From the NCBI RefSeq assembly GCF_000577275.2, contig NZ_HG916852.1, positions 1,305,001-1,369,000 of the forward strand: a stretch of 64,000 bases of DNA. The letters run 5' to 3'. Shown piece after piece: positions 44,968 to 55,829 of the stretch (positions within the stretch are counted from its first letter, which is position 1; every line of letters starts with the position of its first letter). Below the pieces are notes generated by a model, which made no database searches, was not told where the DNA came from, and saw only the letters and a list, made by a program, of their open reading frames with translations. Made by a program: the position numbers and the translations under genes. This DNA comes from Rhizobium favelukesii. Lineage in GTDB: Bacteria; Pseudomonadota; Alphaproteobacteria; Rhizobiales; Rhizobiaceae.

Positions 44968-46845
44968 TTAGCTCGCGGGCGCAAGCCTGTTCACGACGCC
45001 CATGTCGTCGCTCTCGCGCACCTGCTTCAGATGCTCTTCGGCCTGCGTTGCCTCGCGCTGGCGGTTCCACATCGAAGCATAAAGGCCATTCTTCTGGAGA
45101 AGCGCGGCATGGGTGCCGCGCTCTGCAATCTCACCGCTCTTCAGAACGATGATCTCGTGCGCGCCGATGACGGTGGACAGGCGGTGGGCAATGACCAGCG
45201 TCGTGCGGTTCTTGGATACGACATCGAGCGCGGTCTGGATGTCCCGCTCGGTGGTTGTGTCGAGGGCCGACGTCGCCTCGTCGAGGATCAGAATCGGTGG
45301 CGCCTTCAGGATCGTCCGCGCGATCGCAACGCGTTGTTTCTCGCCGCCCGAGAGCTTCAAGCCGCGCTCGCCGACCTTAGTCTCAAAGCCCTGTGGCAGC
45401 AGATCGATAAAGTGGGCGATCTGCGCGATCTCGGCCGCGGTTTTTACCTCGGCTTCGCTGGCGGAAGGGCGCCCATAGCGGATGTTGTAGGCGACCGTAT
45501 CGTTGAAAAGGACGGTGTCTTGCGGAACCATCCCGATTACCGATCGCAAGCTTTTCTGGGTCACCGTCCTGATATCCTGACCGTCGACCGAGACCGAGCC
45601 GCTCTGAATGTCATAGAAACGGTAGAGCAGACGCGACAATGTCGATTTTCCAGCGCCCGACGGCCCGACGACGGCAACGGTCTTGCCGGCAGGCACCTCG
45701 AAGGAAATGCCTTTGAGGATCGGACGGGCAGGGTCATAGGAAAAATGCACGTCCTTGAACGAGATGGCGCCTTGCTTGATGTTCAGAGGTGCGGCATCGG
45801 GCGCATCCATCACTTCAGCCCTGACTTCGAGGAGATCGAACATCTGCTCGATATCGGTCAAGCCCTGGCGGATTTCACGGTAGACGAAGCCGATGAAGTT
45901 TAGCGGGACGGAAAGCTGCAGCAGCATGGCGTTGACGAAGACGAAGTCGCCGACCGTCTGCTCGCCGCGTTGGACCGCAAGGGCCGACAGGATCAACATC
46001 ACCGTCGTGCCTAGCCCGAAGATCACCCCTTGGCCGAAGTTGAGCCAGCCGAGCGAGGTCCAGACATCGGTGGCCGCCTTCTCGTAGCGTTCCATCGACC
46101 TGTCGAAGCGCCGGGCCTCCATCTCCTCGTTGCCGAAGTACTTGACGGTCTCGAAGTTGAGGAGGGAGTCGATCGCCTTGGTGTTGGCGTCGGTATCGCT
46201 GTCGTTCATCGTGCGGCGGATGGCGATGCGCCAGTCGCTGGCGCGGATCGTGAACCAGATATAGGCCCAGACCGTGAACGCGGTGACGGCGAGATAGGAG
46301 AAGCCGTAGCCCCACCAGAAGATGATGGCGGTCAGCAGGAACTCGATCAGCGTCGGGACGGAGTTGAGGATCGTGAACCGCACGATGGTCTCGATCCCCT
46401 TCGTGCCGCGCTCGATCACACGCGAAAGCCCACCGGTCTTTCGTTCGAGGTGGAAGCGCAGCGACAGTTCGTGCATGTGCACGAAGGTCTTGTAGGCCAA
46501 CTGCCGCACGGCATGCTGCCCGACACTGGCAAAGAGCGCGTCGCGCAACTGGTTCAGACCGAGTTGGAGCAGGCGGGTGAGATTGTAGGCGACGACCAAT
46601 GCCGTTGCACCAACAAGCAGGTCCGGCACCTTGCCGGCCAGATCCATCCTCCCGTTCAGCGCATCCGTCGACCACTTGAAGAAATAGGGGACGAGCAGCA
46701 GCACGAACTTGGAAACGAGCAGGTAAACTGAGGCCCAGACGACGCGCATCTTGAGATCCGGGCGACCGGTCGGCCACATATAGGGCCAGAGATTGAACAG
46801 CGTCCGCAGAAGATTGGAATCCGAGACTGTTTTGTCGTTTGCCAT
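44968..46845 (-). CDS. Atm1/HMT-type ABC exporter, fused permease-ATPase
   Basis: A 625-residue half-transporter. A six-span membrane domain covers about residues 30-340 (LLVSKFVLLLVPYFFKW, FLLTAIIFWWGYGFSY). The ATPase has Walker A VGPSGAGKST near 393, signature LSGGEKQRVAIAR and Walker B ILILDEATSALD. GLSRVIERGTKGIETIVRF and NFETVKYFGNE are typical of the Atm1/HMT1 branch, which exports glutathione-related or metal-linked compounds. The ATG at 46845 follows GGGAGA; the frame opens further upstream without a site. Confidence 0.93.
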   Translation of the reverse strand: MANDKTVSDSNLLRTLFNLWPYMWPTGRPDLKMRVVWASVYLLVSKFVLLLVPYFFKWSTDALNGRMDLAGKVPDLLVGATALVVAYNLTRLLQLGLNQLRDALFASVGQHAVRQLAYKTFVHMHELSLRFHLERKTGGLSRVIERGTKGIETIVRFTILNSVPTLIEFLLTAIIFWWGYGFSYLAVTAFTVWAYIWFTIRASDWRIAIRRTMNDSDTDANTKAIDSLLNFETVKYFGNEEMEARRFDRSMERYEKAATDVWTSLGWLNFGQGVIFGLGTTVMLILSALAVQRGEQTVGDFVFVNAMLLQLSVPLNFIGFVYREIRQGLTDIEQMFDLLEVRAEVMDAPDAAPLNIKQGAISFKDVHFSYDPARPILKGISFEVPAGKTVAVVGPSGAGKSTLSRLLYRFYDIQSGSVSVDGQDIRTVTQKSLRSVIGMVPQDTVLFNDTVAYNIRYGRPSASEAEVKTAAEIAQIAHFIDLLPQGFETKVGERGLKLSGGEKQRVAIARTILKAPPILILDEATSALDTTTERDIQTALDVVSKNRTTLVIAHRLSTVIGAHEIIVLKSGEIAERGTHAALLQKNGLYASMWNRQREATQAEEHLKQVRESDDMGVVNRLAPAS

Positions 46846-46989
46846 GCGAATCTCCCGCCGAAAGGCGCTGATGGCGCTGCGTTGCCGACAAATTGGGGGC
46901 GGCGGAAATACCGAAAAGGCCTCGCCGGACATGATCGTCGTCACCGCCAGATAGGGGCTGGCGGGAGCAATACAACAAATGGACACTGC

Positions 46990-47030
46990 AGGAAAAGAGC
47001 GGCCGGGCATGATATGCGTCCGGCCGCTCT
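46990..47030 (-). terminator. Rho-independent terminator after the LysM gene
   Basis: An 11-bp perfect stem (AGAGCGGCCGG / CCGGCCGCTCT) with a 13-base loop. On the minus strand the stem runs into CTTTTCC. It lies just downstream of the LysM gene stop at 47048. Confidence 0.87.
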
Positions 47031-47047
47031 ATTCAGAATATGATTGC

Positions 47048-49048
47048 CTAGAGATGCTCGCCCGAAAGCCGCTTGCGGTGAAGCTCTTCCGCGTTTGGCA
47101 AGGCGTCCTTGGGAAGGCCGAAGATCTGGCCCGGCAAGATCCGATCCGGGTTTGTGATCTTGTCCTCGTTGGCGACGTAGATTGTCGTATAGCGCACGCC
47201 CGCGCCGTAGATGCGCCGCGATATCTGCCAGAGCGTGTCGCCACGGCGGATGATGACCGTCTCGTTACTTGGAGCGAGCGGAGCCTGCTCGATCGTTGTC
47301 GGTCCGCCTTGGGCTCCTGCGACCTGGTTGGTTGCAGGTGCGTCCGGCGTGGCCGGCGCGCCCGCAGGGCCGGTCAACTGGGCGATGTCGCCGCCGAGCT
47401 TGCCCAGTGCCGTGCCGACCGATTCCGCATCCTTCGGCAGAGCCTGCAGTGTCTGCAGGGCGCCGGCGGCGGCCTGGGCCGCCGTCGAAGCCTGTTGTTT
47501 GAAGTCGGCTGTCGCATCGGCTGCCGCGCGGAATTCCATGATGGCACGCAGGGCGAACTCGTTGGCGGAGCGGGCTGCGGCGAGCTGTTCTGCTCCCGGC
47601 AATTTGCCGTCGGCGAAGAGCCCGCTGAGCAGAGAGAAGGCCTTGGTGGCATCGTTCTTCAGCTTTCCGAGCGCGCCTTCATCCAGTGGCACCAACCCTG
47701 CCGTGTTTCCGGTCTGGGGATTGGCCCCTTGCGCGGCAACCGTCACCTGATTTCCTTCCGGACGGTTGAAATTCACCGAGGCGCGCACGGCGACCTTGCC
47801 GGCGTCGTCGAGAACGTCGACGCGAATCTTGTGATCGCCGACGGAAAGCGGCATCACGCCATCGATCACGAAATGGCCATCGGGACCGGCTTTCGCCTTG
47901 CCGATCAGCTTGTCATCCGCATAGGCGACGACGTTTGCCGAAGGCTTCGCCGCGCCTGCGACAAAGATCTTGTCGCCTTCGATCTCGACGGCGCTGACCA
48001 TAACGTCGGCAGCCGTAGCTGTGCCTGGCTGCGTGCCAGAGGCTGCGGGCACGTTCGCCACATCCGTCGAGCCCGGCGTGACTTGGGCTGCAGGCTGATC
48101 AGACGGAGCGATGCCGCCATTGGAGGCAACCTGGGCGTCCGGCTTGGGCGCCGTGATGATGCGACTTGCGGTGCCGGACTTGGAAACCATAGCCAGCAGT
48201 TCGGAGCTCTTGCCATCTTTGGGAACGGATACGGTCGCGACTTCTTCCGATGTCGAGGTCTTGCCATCCTTGCCGGTGGCGCGCAGGACGAGCTGGTGAT
48301 TACCGGCGGCAAGCGGGTTTTCGAGCACGGCAGCAAAGTCGCCGGTCGGACCGACGTCGGTCGTGGTCACGACCTTATCGCCGTCCATGATTTCAAGCTT
48401 GCTGTTCGGCTCGGCCGAGCCGGCAATGACCGTGGACCCGTCCGGTTCGACGCGTAGCACATCGAATGTCGGGAGCTTGCTGGCGCTGTCTGCCGGGGCA
48501 ACCGCGGACGGCTCGCTTGCGGGCGCGCCGGCTTCCCTGGAGCCTGTCAGCGCCGCTTCAGCCATCGCAATCGCCGCTGTCGCATCGGCAGTGGTTTCCG
48601 GCAGAGCCTTGATGATGGTCAGTGCCTTCGCTGCGCCATCCTTGGCTTTGGAGGCGGCGGCGGCCGTGACCGGGTTCGTGCCATCAGGGATCGCAAGGTC
48701 TGCAAGTGCCTGCAGCGAGGTCGTCGCCTTCGACTTGGCCGCTTCGAAAACTTCCTGGGTCGGGCCCTTGCCGTCGGCAAAGAGCGCCTTAAGTTGCGAA
48801 ATGGATTGGCCTGCCTCCGAAGCAAGGCGCCCGACTGTCTGGGTCGTCGCGGCATCGTCCGGCGCTGCGGGGCGCGATGTCTTCGCGGATTCGGTGACCG
48901 TCTTCTTCACTTCGGAGCCGGCCTGGTTGATTGCGTCACCAACTTTCGCGGCGTCTCCGCCGATGCGGGGCATGACGAAAAAGACCATCAACAGAATTGC
49001 GACTACAAGCACTGCAAGGGCCAGCAAGCCGGCACGGTTTCTCATCAT
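47048..49048 (-). CDS. Membrane-anchored LysM protein with mirrored repeats
   Basis: A 666-residue protein with one N-terminal membrane anchor (LLALAVLVVAILLMVFFV, about 8-25) and a periplasmic body. The order is: helical repeat A1 (about 75-165, KALFADGKG and IIKALPETTADA), Ig-like B1 (about 205-285, STVIAGSAEPNSKLEI), linker, Ig-like B2 (about 385-465, IFVAGAAKPSANVVAY), helical repeat A2 (about 495-585, GLFADGKLP and TLQALPKDAESV), then a LysM peptidoglycan-binding domain (VIIRRGDTLWQISRRIYGAG, about 612-662). The start pair ATG ATG at 49048 follows GGGAGA. Binding to the cell wall is inferred from LysM. Confidence 0.88.
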   Translation of the reverse strand: MMRNRAGLLALAVLVVAILLMVFFVMPRIGGDAAKVGDAINQAGSEVKKTVTESAKTSRPAAPDDAATTQTVGRLASEAGQSISQLKALFADGKGPTQEVFEAAKSKATTSLQALADLAIPDGTNPVTAAAASKAKDGAAKALTIIKALPETTADATAAIAMAEAALTGSREAGAPASEPSAVAPADSASKLPTFDVLRVEPDGSTVIAGSAEPNSKLEIMDGDKVVTTTDVGPTGDFAAVLENPLAAGNHQLVLRATGKDGKTSTSEEVATVSVPKDGKSSELLAMVSKSGTASRIITAPKPDAQVASNGGIAPSDQPAAQVTPGSTDVANVPAASGTQPGTATAADVMVSAVEIEGDKIFVAGAAKPSANVVAYADDKLIGKAKAGPDGHFVIDGVMPLSVGDHKIRVDVLDDAGKVAVRASVNFNRPEGNQVTVAAQGANPQTGNTAGLVPLDEGALGKLKNDATKAFSLLSGLFADGKLPGAEQLAAARSANEFALRAIMEFRAAADATADFKQQASTAAQAAAGALQTLQALPKDAESVGTALGKLGGDIAQLTGPAGAPATPDAPATNQVAGAQGGPTTIEQAPLAPSNETVIIRRGDTLWQISRRIYGAGVRYTTIYVANEDKITNPDRILPGQIFGLPKDALPNAEELHRKRLSGEHL

Positions 49049-49203
49049 CACGTCTCCCCAGGCGGCAATCTTGCCGGACTTCCTAAAATTGCTAGCGATT
49101 CCCGCTGCTTTGCACAAGCAGTCAAAGTAGCCAGGCAAATGTAGGACGCAGGTTTTCCGTCATTTTTCTTGACTGGAGCCATAGAGAATAGTTGTTTGCC
49201 CTT

Positions 49204-49830
49204 ATGACAGATCAATCTCATTCCATTCGCTCCATCTGTGTTTACTGTGGCTCGCGACCGGGCAGCGATCCTCGCCACATGGCGGCCGGTCGTGCGCTGG
49301 GTAAGGAAATCGCCGAATATGGCCTGCGCCTCATCTATGGTGGAGGCACCAAGGGCATCATGGGGGCTGTGGCGAGCGGCGTGCTTTCGAACGGTGGTCA
49401 GGTAACCGGCATCATCCCCGAGTTCCTGATCGACATGGAGGCTACGCGCCATTCCCTCGGCCAGCTCAATGAACTGATTGTAACGCCTGATATGCATACG
49501 CGCAAACATGCGATGTTCGAGCGCTCCGACGCCTTCGTAGCGCTGCCGGGCGGCATCGGTACGCTGGAGGAAATCGTCGAGATCATGACCTGGGCGCAGC
49601 TCGGCCGTCACGAGAAGCCGATGGTGTTTGCCAACGTCGGCGGCTTTTGGGATCCGATGATGGAGCTCATGCGCCACATGACAGACGAGGGTTTCGTCCA
49701 TACGGCCCATCGCGTTCAGCCGCTCGTCATAGACGACATATCCGAAATCATCCCCGGCATCATGGCACAGGCGGCCGAGATCGCATCCCTGGACCGCGAG
49801 GGTGAGGATGAGGTGATCTCGAAGATGTAA
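49204..49830 (+). CDS. LOG-family nucleotide phosphoribohydrolase (TIGR00730)
   Basis: A 208-residue Rossmann-like enzyme of the lysine-decarboxylase-like/LOG family. The signature PGGIGTLEEIVEIMTW, with the expected GGxGTxxE, is near residue 115. Other conserved blocks are ICVYCGSRPG, IYGGGTKGIMGAVA and MHTRKHAMFE. Family members release free cytokinin bases or act as nucleotide 5'-monophosphate phosphoribohydrolases; the natural role here is not known. The ATG at 49204 gives MTDQSHSIRSICVYCGS. Confidence 0.9.
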   Translation: MTDQSHSIRSICVYCGSRPGSDPRHMAAGRALGKEIAEYGLRLIYGGGTKGIMGAVASGVLSNGGQVTGIIPEFLIDMEATRHSLGQLNELIVTPDMHTRKHAMFERSDAFVALPGGIGTLEEIVEIMTWAQLGRHEKPMVFANVGGFWDPMMELMRHMTDEGFVHTAHRVQPLVIDDISEIIPGIMAQAAEIASLDREGEDEVISKM

Positions 49831-49899
49831 CGCGTTCCAAGATCAGGATGACTTTAGGCCCGATGGGCCTGAAATCTAAATGCTGCCCCGGCTCCTGCT

Positions 49900-50814
49900 C
49901 TAGCGCTCGCGGCTCCCCTTGAGCGTCGCCCAGCTGTAGAGGAACAAGCCCGCCCAGATCAGCGGGAAGGCGATCATGCGCGCCGTGCCGAGCGGCTCGT
50001 GGAACACGAAGATCGCGATGAGGAAGATCATCGTCGGCGCGATGTACTGCATGATGCCGATGGTCGAAAGCCTGAGCAGCTTGGCGCCATTGGCATAGAT
50101 CATCAGCGGTACGGCGGTGACGATGCCGCAGCCGAGCAACAGGGCGGTATCGGCCCAGCCGGTGCGATAGAAGTGTCCTTCGCCGCTGCCGAGCTCCAGA
50201 TAGAGAACGTAGAACAGGGCCGGGACGCTGAGGATCAGCACCTCCAGGAAGAAACCCTGGTTCGGACCGAGCGGCAGCGTCTTGCGAAACAGCGCATAAA
50301 GACCCCAGGAAATCGTCAGCGTCAGCGACACCCACGGCAAGCCGCCGCTATCAAGCGCCAGCACGACGACCGCGAGGCCAGCCAACGCAATCGCTGCGAT
50401 TTGCACAGGTTGCAGTCGCTCTTTCAATACCACGGCGCCGAGGAAGATGCTGAACAGCGGATTGATGAAATAGCCGAGCGCCGCGTCGATCGCGTGGCCG
50501 CTGCCGATCGCCCAGACATAGGTGCCCCAATTGACAGTGATCAGGGCAGCGGTGAGTGCGGCCATGGCCAGCATCCGCGGTGATCTCAAGGCTGTGTGGA
50601 TATCTTGCGTGCGGCCGAGGACGACGAGCACCAGCCCTGCCAAGGGCAAGGACCAGAGGATGCGATGAGCGATGACCTCCGCCGGCGAAATATGAGCGAC
50701 GGCCTTCATGTAGATCGGCAAGAAGCCCCACAGAAGATACGCCGTCAGCGCAAAGGCGAAGCCACGTGGACTGTCTTCGTTCTTGACGATCGGAGCGCTT
50801 GCATTGGCGGACAT
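49900..50814 (-). CDS. rarD: EamA-family transporter RarD
   Basis: A 304-residue inner-membrane protein with ten hydrophobic spans of the drug/metabolite superfamily. The start GFAFALTAYLLWGFLPIYMKAV and the second block VNWGTYVWAIGSGHAIDAALGYFINPL match the RarD subgroup. RarD in E. coli was linked to chloramphenicol sensitivity, but the substrate is not settled. It converges with the LOG gene and is divergent from the methyltransferase gene. Confidence 0.93.
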   Translation of the reverse strand: MSANASAPIVKNEDSPRGFAFALTAYLLWGFLPIYMKAVAHISPAEVIAHRILWSLPLAGLVLVVLGRTQDIHTALRSPRMLAMAALTAALITVNWGTYVWAIGSGHAIDAALGYFINPLFSIFLGAVVLKERLQPVQIAAIALAGLAVVVLALDSGGLPWVSLTLTISWGLYALFRKTLPLGPNQGFFLEVLILSVPALFYVLYLELGSGEGHFYRTGWADTALLLGCGIVTAVPLMIYANGAKLLRLSTIGIMQYIAPTMIFLIAIFVFHEPLGTARMIAFPLIWAGLFLYSWATLKGSRER

Positions 50815-50921
50815 CGAGTGTTTCCATATTTGTTCTTGTTATGGATCCGCTTAACGCAACGGACGTGAATAGGCCAATTCATTTCGGTGAATGGATGCCG
50901 GCCATCGCGAGGGTGAAGACC

Positions 50922-51788
50922 ATGGACGAAGAGGCTCTTGCGAACTGCCGAAGGGCGTTTGCCGCGCAGGTGCTTTCGAAGGAGGGCGTGCAAAGCGACG
51001 ACGCGCTGTTGCGCGCCTTCGCGACGGTGCCGCGCGAGCGGTTCCTGGGGCCGCCGCCGTGGAAGACGGCGAGTTGGTGCGGCTATGTCGATGTTCCCTC
51101 GGGGGATCCCTCTGTCGTCTACCAGGATGCCCTGTTTGCGCTTCAGCATGAGCGGCATGTCAACAACGGTAGCCCGAGCTTGCATGCCAGGGGCATCCAT
51201 AAGCTGGCGCTGCGCCGTGGGGAAACGGTCTGCCATGTCGGCGCCGGCAGTGGCTACTACACGGCGATCATGTCTCTGCTGGTTGGCGGCGATGGCCACG
51301 TCACTGCCGTCGAATTCAATGAGGAGCTGGCGAGGCGCGCAGAGGATAATTTGCGGGCCTATCCGAACGTTCGTGTCGTCCGTGGCAACGGGGTCGAATG
51401 GCCGCGCGAGCTGACCGATGCCGTCTATGTGAATTTTGCCGTCCATTTTCCGGCCGAACCCTGGGTGGAGCGGTTGAGTGTCGGCGGTCGACTGATCATG
51501 CCGCTGGGCGTCCCTGACGTCGATGCGGCAGGCCCGACCGGGCTTGCTTCCTACGCTGGCTTCTTCCTGTTTTGCCGCGAAGAACATGGCTACGCAGCCG
51601 AGTATCTTGCCCCGGTCTCGTTTGTCTGGGCGGAGGCCGTGGCGGGTGGGTTCGACAGCTACAGGCGGCTCGAAGCCGCCTTCAGCAGAGGCGGTATGCA
51701 GCATGTCCGCGCCCTGCGCTGGAAGACCGCACGGCAGGGCAAGGAGTGGTATTCGGAGGCGGATTGGGGCCTCGTATTCGGTATGTGA
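50922..51788 (+). CDS. Protein-isoaspartate O-methyltransferase-like
   Basis: A SAM-dependent methyltransferase of the PCMT class, 288 residues from the ATG at 50922 (MDEEALANC) with GAGGGTGA upstream. An alternative ATG at 50841 would add 27 residues of non-conserved, AT-richer sequence. Motif I is VCHVGAGSGYYTAIMSLLVG near residue 100; PRERFLGPPPW and VYQDALFAL belong to the PCMT fold. The role is uncertain: repair of isoaspartyl residues or modification of a small molecule. Confidence 0.8.
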   Translation: MDEEALANCRRAFAAQVLSKEGVQSDDALLRAFATVPRERFLGPPPWKTASWCGYVDVPSGDPSVVYQDALFALQHERHVNNGSPSLHARGIHKLALRRGETVCHVGAGSGYYTAIMSLLVGGDGHVTAVEFNEELARRAEDNLRAYPNVRVVRGNGVEWPRELTDAVYVNFAVHFPAEPWVERLSVGGRLIMPLGVPDVDAAGPTGLASYAGFFLFCREEHGYAAEYLAPVSFVWAEAVAGGFDSYRRLEAAFSRGGMQHVRALRWKTARQGKEWYSEADWGLVFGM

Positions 51789-51791
51789 AGC

Positions 51792-53408
51792 CTATTCGGC
51801 GGCGATCTTGCCGGCCAGTTGCCGGTTCTTCATCAGCTTGTAGATCACCGAGTCCATCAGTGCCTGGAACGATGCGTCGATGATGTTCTCGGACACGCCG
51901 ACCGTCCACCAGCGAACCCCGTCGCTATCGGTGGATTCGATGAGAACGCGAGTAATGGCCTCGGTGCCGCCATTGAGGATACGGACCTTGAAGTCGGCCA
52001 GAACCAGATCATCGATCTCGTGCTGATATTTGCCGAAGTCCTTGCGCAGCGCAAGGTCGAGCGCGTTGACCGGACCGTCGCCTTCCGCGACGGACATGAT
52101 CGTCTGCCCGTCGATGACGATCTTCACGACGGCTTCCGAGACGATTTTCACGCGGCCATGGGAATCGAAGCGGCGCTCGACCATGATGCGGAAGCCCTCG
52201 ACAGAGAAGAATTCCGGGATCGTGCCGAGGGTCCGCCGAGCAAGCAGCTCGAAGCTGGCATCGGCGCCCTCATAGGCATAGCCCGACGCTTCACGCTCCT
52301 TGACCAGCGCGATCAAGCGGTCGAGCTTCGGGTCGTCCTTGCCGACCTCGATGCCGCGGCGCTTTAGCGCGTTGATGAAGTTCGCCTTGCCACCCTGGTC
52401 TGAGACCATGACCTTGCGGAAATTACCGACGCTTTCAGGCGTCACATGCTCGTAAGTGCGCGGATCCTTGAGCAAAGCCGAAGCATGAATGCCAGCCTTT
52501 GTCGCAAAGGCAGACGCGCCGACATAAGGCATCTGATGATCGGGCGAGCGGTTCAACAGCTCGTCGAAAGCGTGCGAGAGTCGTGTGAGATTCAACAATC
52601 GCTCGGTGTCGATCGAGGTTTCGAACCGGGATGAATATGTTTCCTTCAGCGCCAGCGTCGGGATGAGGGTCACGAGGTTGGCATTGCCGCAGCGCTCGCC
52701 GATGCCGTTCAGCGTGCCCTGGATCTGTCGCACACCCGCTTCCACGGCGGCAAGCGAATTGGCGACCGCCTGACCGGTGTCGTTGTGCGCGTGGATGCCA
52801 AGCCAGTGACCGGGAACGCCCGCCGCAATAACCGCGTAGACGATATTGCGGATTTCTGGCGGTTGCGTGCCGCCATTGGTGTCGCAGAGCACGACCCAGC
52901 GTGCGCCGGATTCATAGGCGGTCTTGGCGCAGGCGATAGCATAGGCGGGGTTTGCCTTATAACCGTCGAAGAAATGTTCGCAGTCGACCAATGCCTCCTT
53001 GCCCGCGGCGACGGCGGCCTTGACGCTCTCAGCGATGCTTTCGAGGTTTTCCTCGTTGGTGCAGCCAAGCGCCACCTTCACGTGATAGTCCCAGCTCTTG
53101 GCGACAAAACAGATCGCGTCGCTCTCGGCCTGCAGGAGGCTAGCCAGGCCCGGGTCGTTGGAGGCTGAAATGCCGGCTCGCTTCGTCATTCCGAAGGCGA
53201 CGAAGCGAGCTTGCGTCGTGCGCTTCTCGCTGAAGAAGGCAGTATCCGTCGGATTGGCGCCAGGATAGCCGCCTTCCACGTAGTCAAGGCCGAACTCATC
53301 AAGCATGCTTGCGATCGCAATCTTGTCCTCGACGGAGAAGTCGATGCCGGGCGTCTGCTGCCCGTCGCGGAGCGTCGTGTCGAAGAGGTAGATCTTTTTG
53401 CGTGTCAT
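51792..53408 (-). CDS. cimA: Citramalate synthase
   Basis: A 538-residue HMGL-type Claisen enzyme that joins acetyl-CoA and pyruvate to (R)-citramalate, feeding isoleucine synthesis. LFDTTLRDGQQTPG starts the catalytic barrel, WLGIHAHNDTGQAVANSLAA and INGIGERCGN-like blocks hold metal ligands, and AGIHASALLKD begins the accessory domain. The C-terminal domain (about 400-538) is the LeuA allosteric dimer domain. The family could instead be a 2-isopropylmalate synthase paralogue. The frame opens to 53549 but is shared with the pip 3' end; I chose MTRKKIYLF. Confidence 0.92.
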   Translation of the reverse strand: MTRKKIYLFDTTLRDGQQTPGIDFSVEDKIAIASMLDEFGLDYVEGGYPGANPTDTAFFSEKRTTQARFVAFGMTKRAGISASNDPGLASLLQAESDAICFVAKSWDYHVKVALGCTNEENLESIAESVKAAVAAGKEALVDCEHFFDGYKANPAYAIACAKTAYESGARWVVLCDTNGGTQPPEIRNIVYAVIAAGVPGHWLGIHAHNDTGQAVANSLAAVEAGVRQIQGTLNGIGERCGNANLVTLIPTLALKETYSSRFETSIDTERLLNLTRLSHAFDELLNRSPDHQMPYVGASAFATKAGIHASALLKDPRTYEHVTPESVGNFRKVMVSDQGGKANFINALKRRGIEVGKDDPKLDRLIALVKEREASGYAYEGADASFELLARRTLGTIPEFFSVEGFRIMVERRFDSHGRVKIVSEAVVKIVIDGQTIMSVAEGDGPVNALDLALRKDFGKYQHEIDDLVLADFKVRILNGGTEAITRVLIESTDSDGVRWWTVGVSENIIDASFQALMDSVIYKLMKNRQLAGKIAAE

Positions 53409-53437
53409 GATGGTGGTCCTGTCGGCCTTGTGGCTCG

Positions 53438-54867
<1,430 letters not shown>

Positions 54868-54871
<4 letters not shown>

Positions 54872-55356
54872 TGTGACGCTCCGGTTGGCCAATGGGCCGT
54901 GTCGTGATCGGGATGCTGGTGATTGCTCGCGGCAATGGCGTTGTCGCGATCGGGCGTTTCGGGTTCCGGCTCGACGGGCAGGGCATCGAGCTCGTGAAAC
55001 CAGCTCATCCTGCGTCCGGTGTTCGATTGCATCACCGGCTTGACGCTATCGGGATCGTCCAACGAGCCGAGCGCGATGTTGATGAAGTCGGCATCCGGAA
55101 CATCGTAGAAAAGCGGCGTCCCGCAGTCCGCGCAAAAGCCGCGCCGTACGATACCGGAAGAGTGGAACCATTTGGGCTCGCCGCGCGTCAGTGCGAAATC
55201 TGTTCGCTTCGCCGCAGCCAGCGGCATGAAGTAGTTTCCGGCCGCCTTCTGGCACATGCGGCAGTGGCAAAGGTGCGGATAGCCGAGTTCGCCGACGGCC
55301 CGGTAGCGAACCGCGCCGCACTGGCAACCTCCGCTCAGAGCCGCTGCGGGTGTCAT
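54868..55356 (-). CDS. GFA-family (CENP-V) protein, copy 2
   Basis: A 162-residue paralogue: [26 protein letters not shown] and [13 protein letters not shown]. The C-terminal part differs from copies 1 and 3 (SWFHELDALPVEPEPET) and mirrors the composition of copy 3's ending. Coupled by 4-base overlaps at both ends. Of the three copies it has the most extended tail, ending in [12 protein letters not shown]. Confidence 0.9.
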
Positions 55357-55829
55357 GGATGTCTCTCCTCAGGCCACGTCGTCGTGTCATGGTCCGGATG
55401 CTGGTAGGATACGATGTCGAGCACGAAGGGAGCAGCCTCGGCATCGTCTTCCGTCTCTCGGGCGGGCAACTCATGCAGATGGTCGACGAAGCCGATCTTG
55501 CCTTCCGTGCCGAACTGGATGACTGGCGCAAGGGCGGACGGATCATCGAAGGCGCCTGCCGCGACCGCCATGCCATCCGGCGCCTCGTAAGTCAGCGGCG
55601 TGCCGCAATCGGCGCAGAAGCCGCGCTCGACCATGTTGGACGAACGAAAGCGCTTGCGCTCGCCGCGCGTCCATTCGAACTCGGCGCCACGCACGGAGAC
55701 CAGCGGTGCGTAATAGGCACCGAACGCCTTCTGACACATGCGGCAATGACAGATGGACGTCTCCTTCAAGGTGCCGCGAACGCGAAAACGGATCGCCCCG
55801 CACTGGCACCCACCGGTATAGGTGGTCAT
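55353..55829 (-). CDS. GFA-family (CENP-V) protein, copy 3
   Basis: A 158-residue paralogue: [30 protein letters not shown] and [15 protein letters not shown]. The tail reads [15 protein letters not shown], close to the [12 protein letters not shown] ending of copy 2 and the [10 protein letters not shown] ending of copy 1, so all three arose by duplication. The ATG at 55829 overlaps the cysS stop. First of the three after cysS. Confidence 0.9.
   Translation of the reverse strand: MTTYTGGCQCGAIRFRVRGTLKETSICHCRMCQKAFGAYYAPLVSVRGAEFEWTRGERKRFRSSNMVERGFCADCGTPLTYEAPDGMAVAAGAFDDPSALAPVIQFGTEGKIGFVDHLHELPARETEDDAEAAPFVLDIVSYQHPDHDTTTWPEERHP

Noticed and set aside
49856..49870. Short palindrome AGGCCCGATGGGCCT between the LOG and rarD genes as a terminator
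   Set aside because: A 6-bp stem with no T run on either side is too weak to call.
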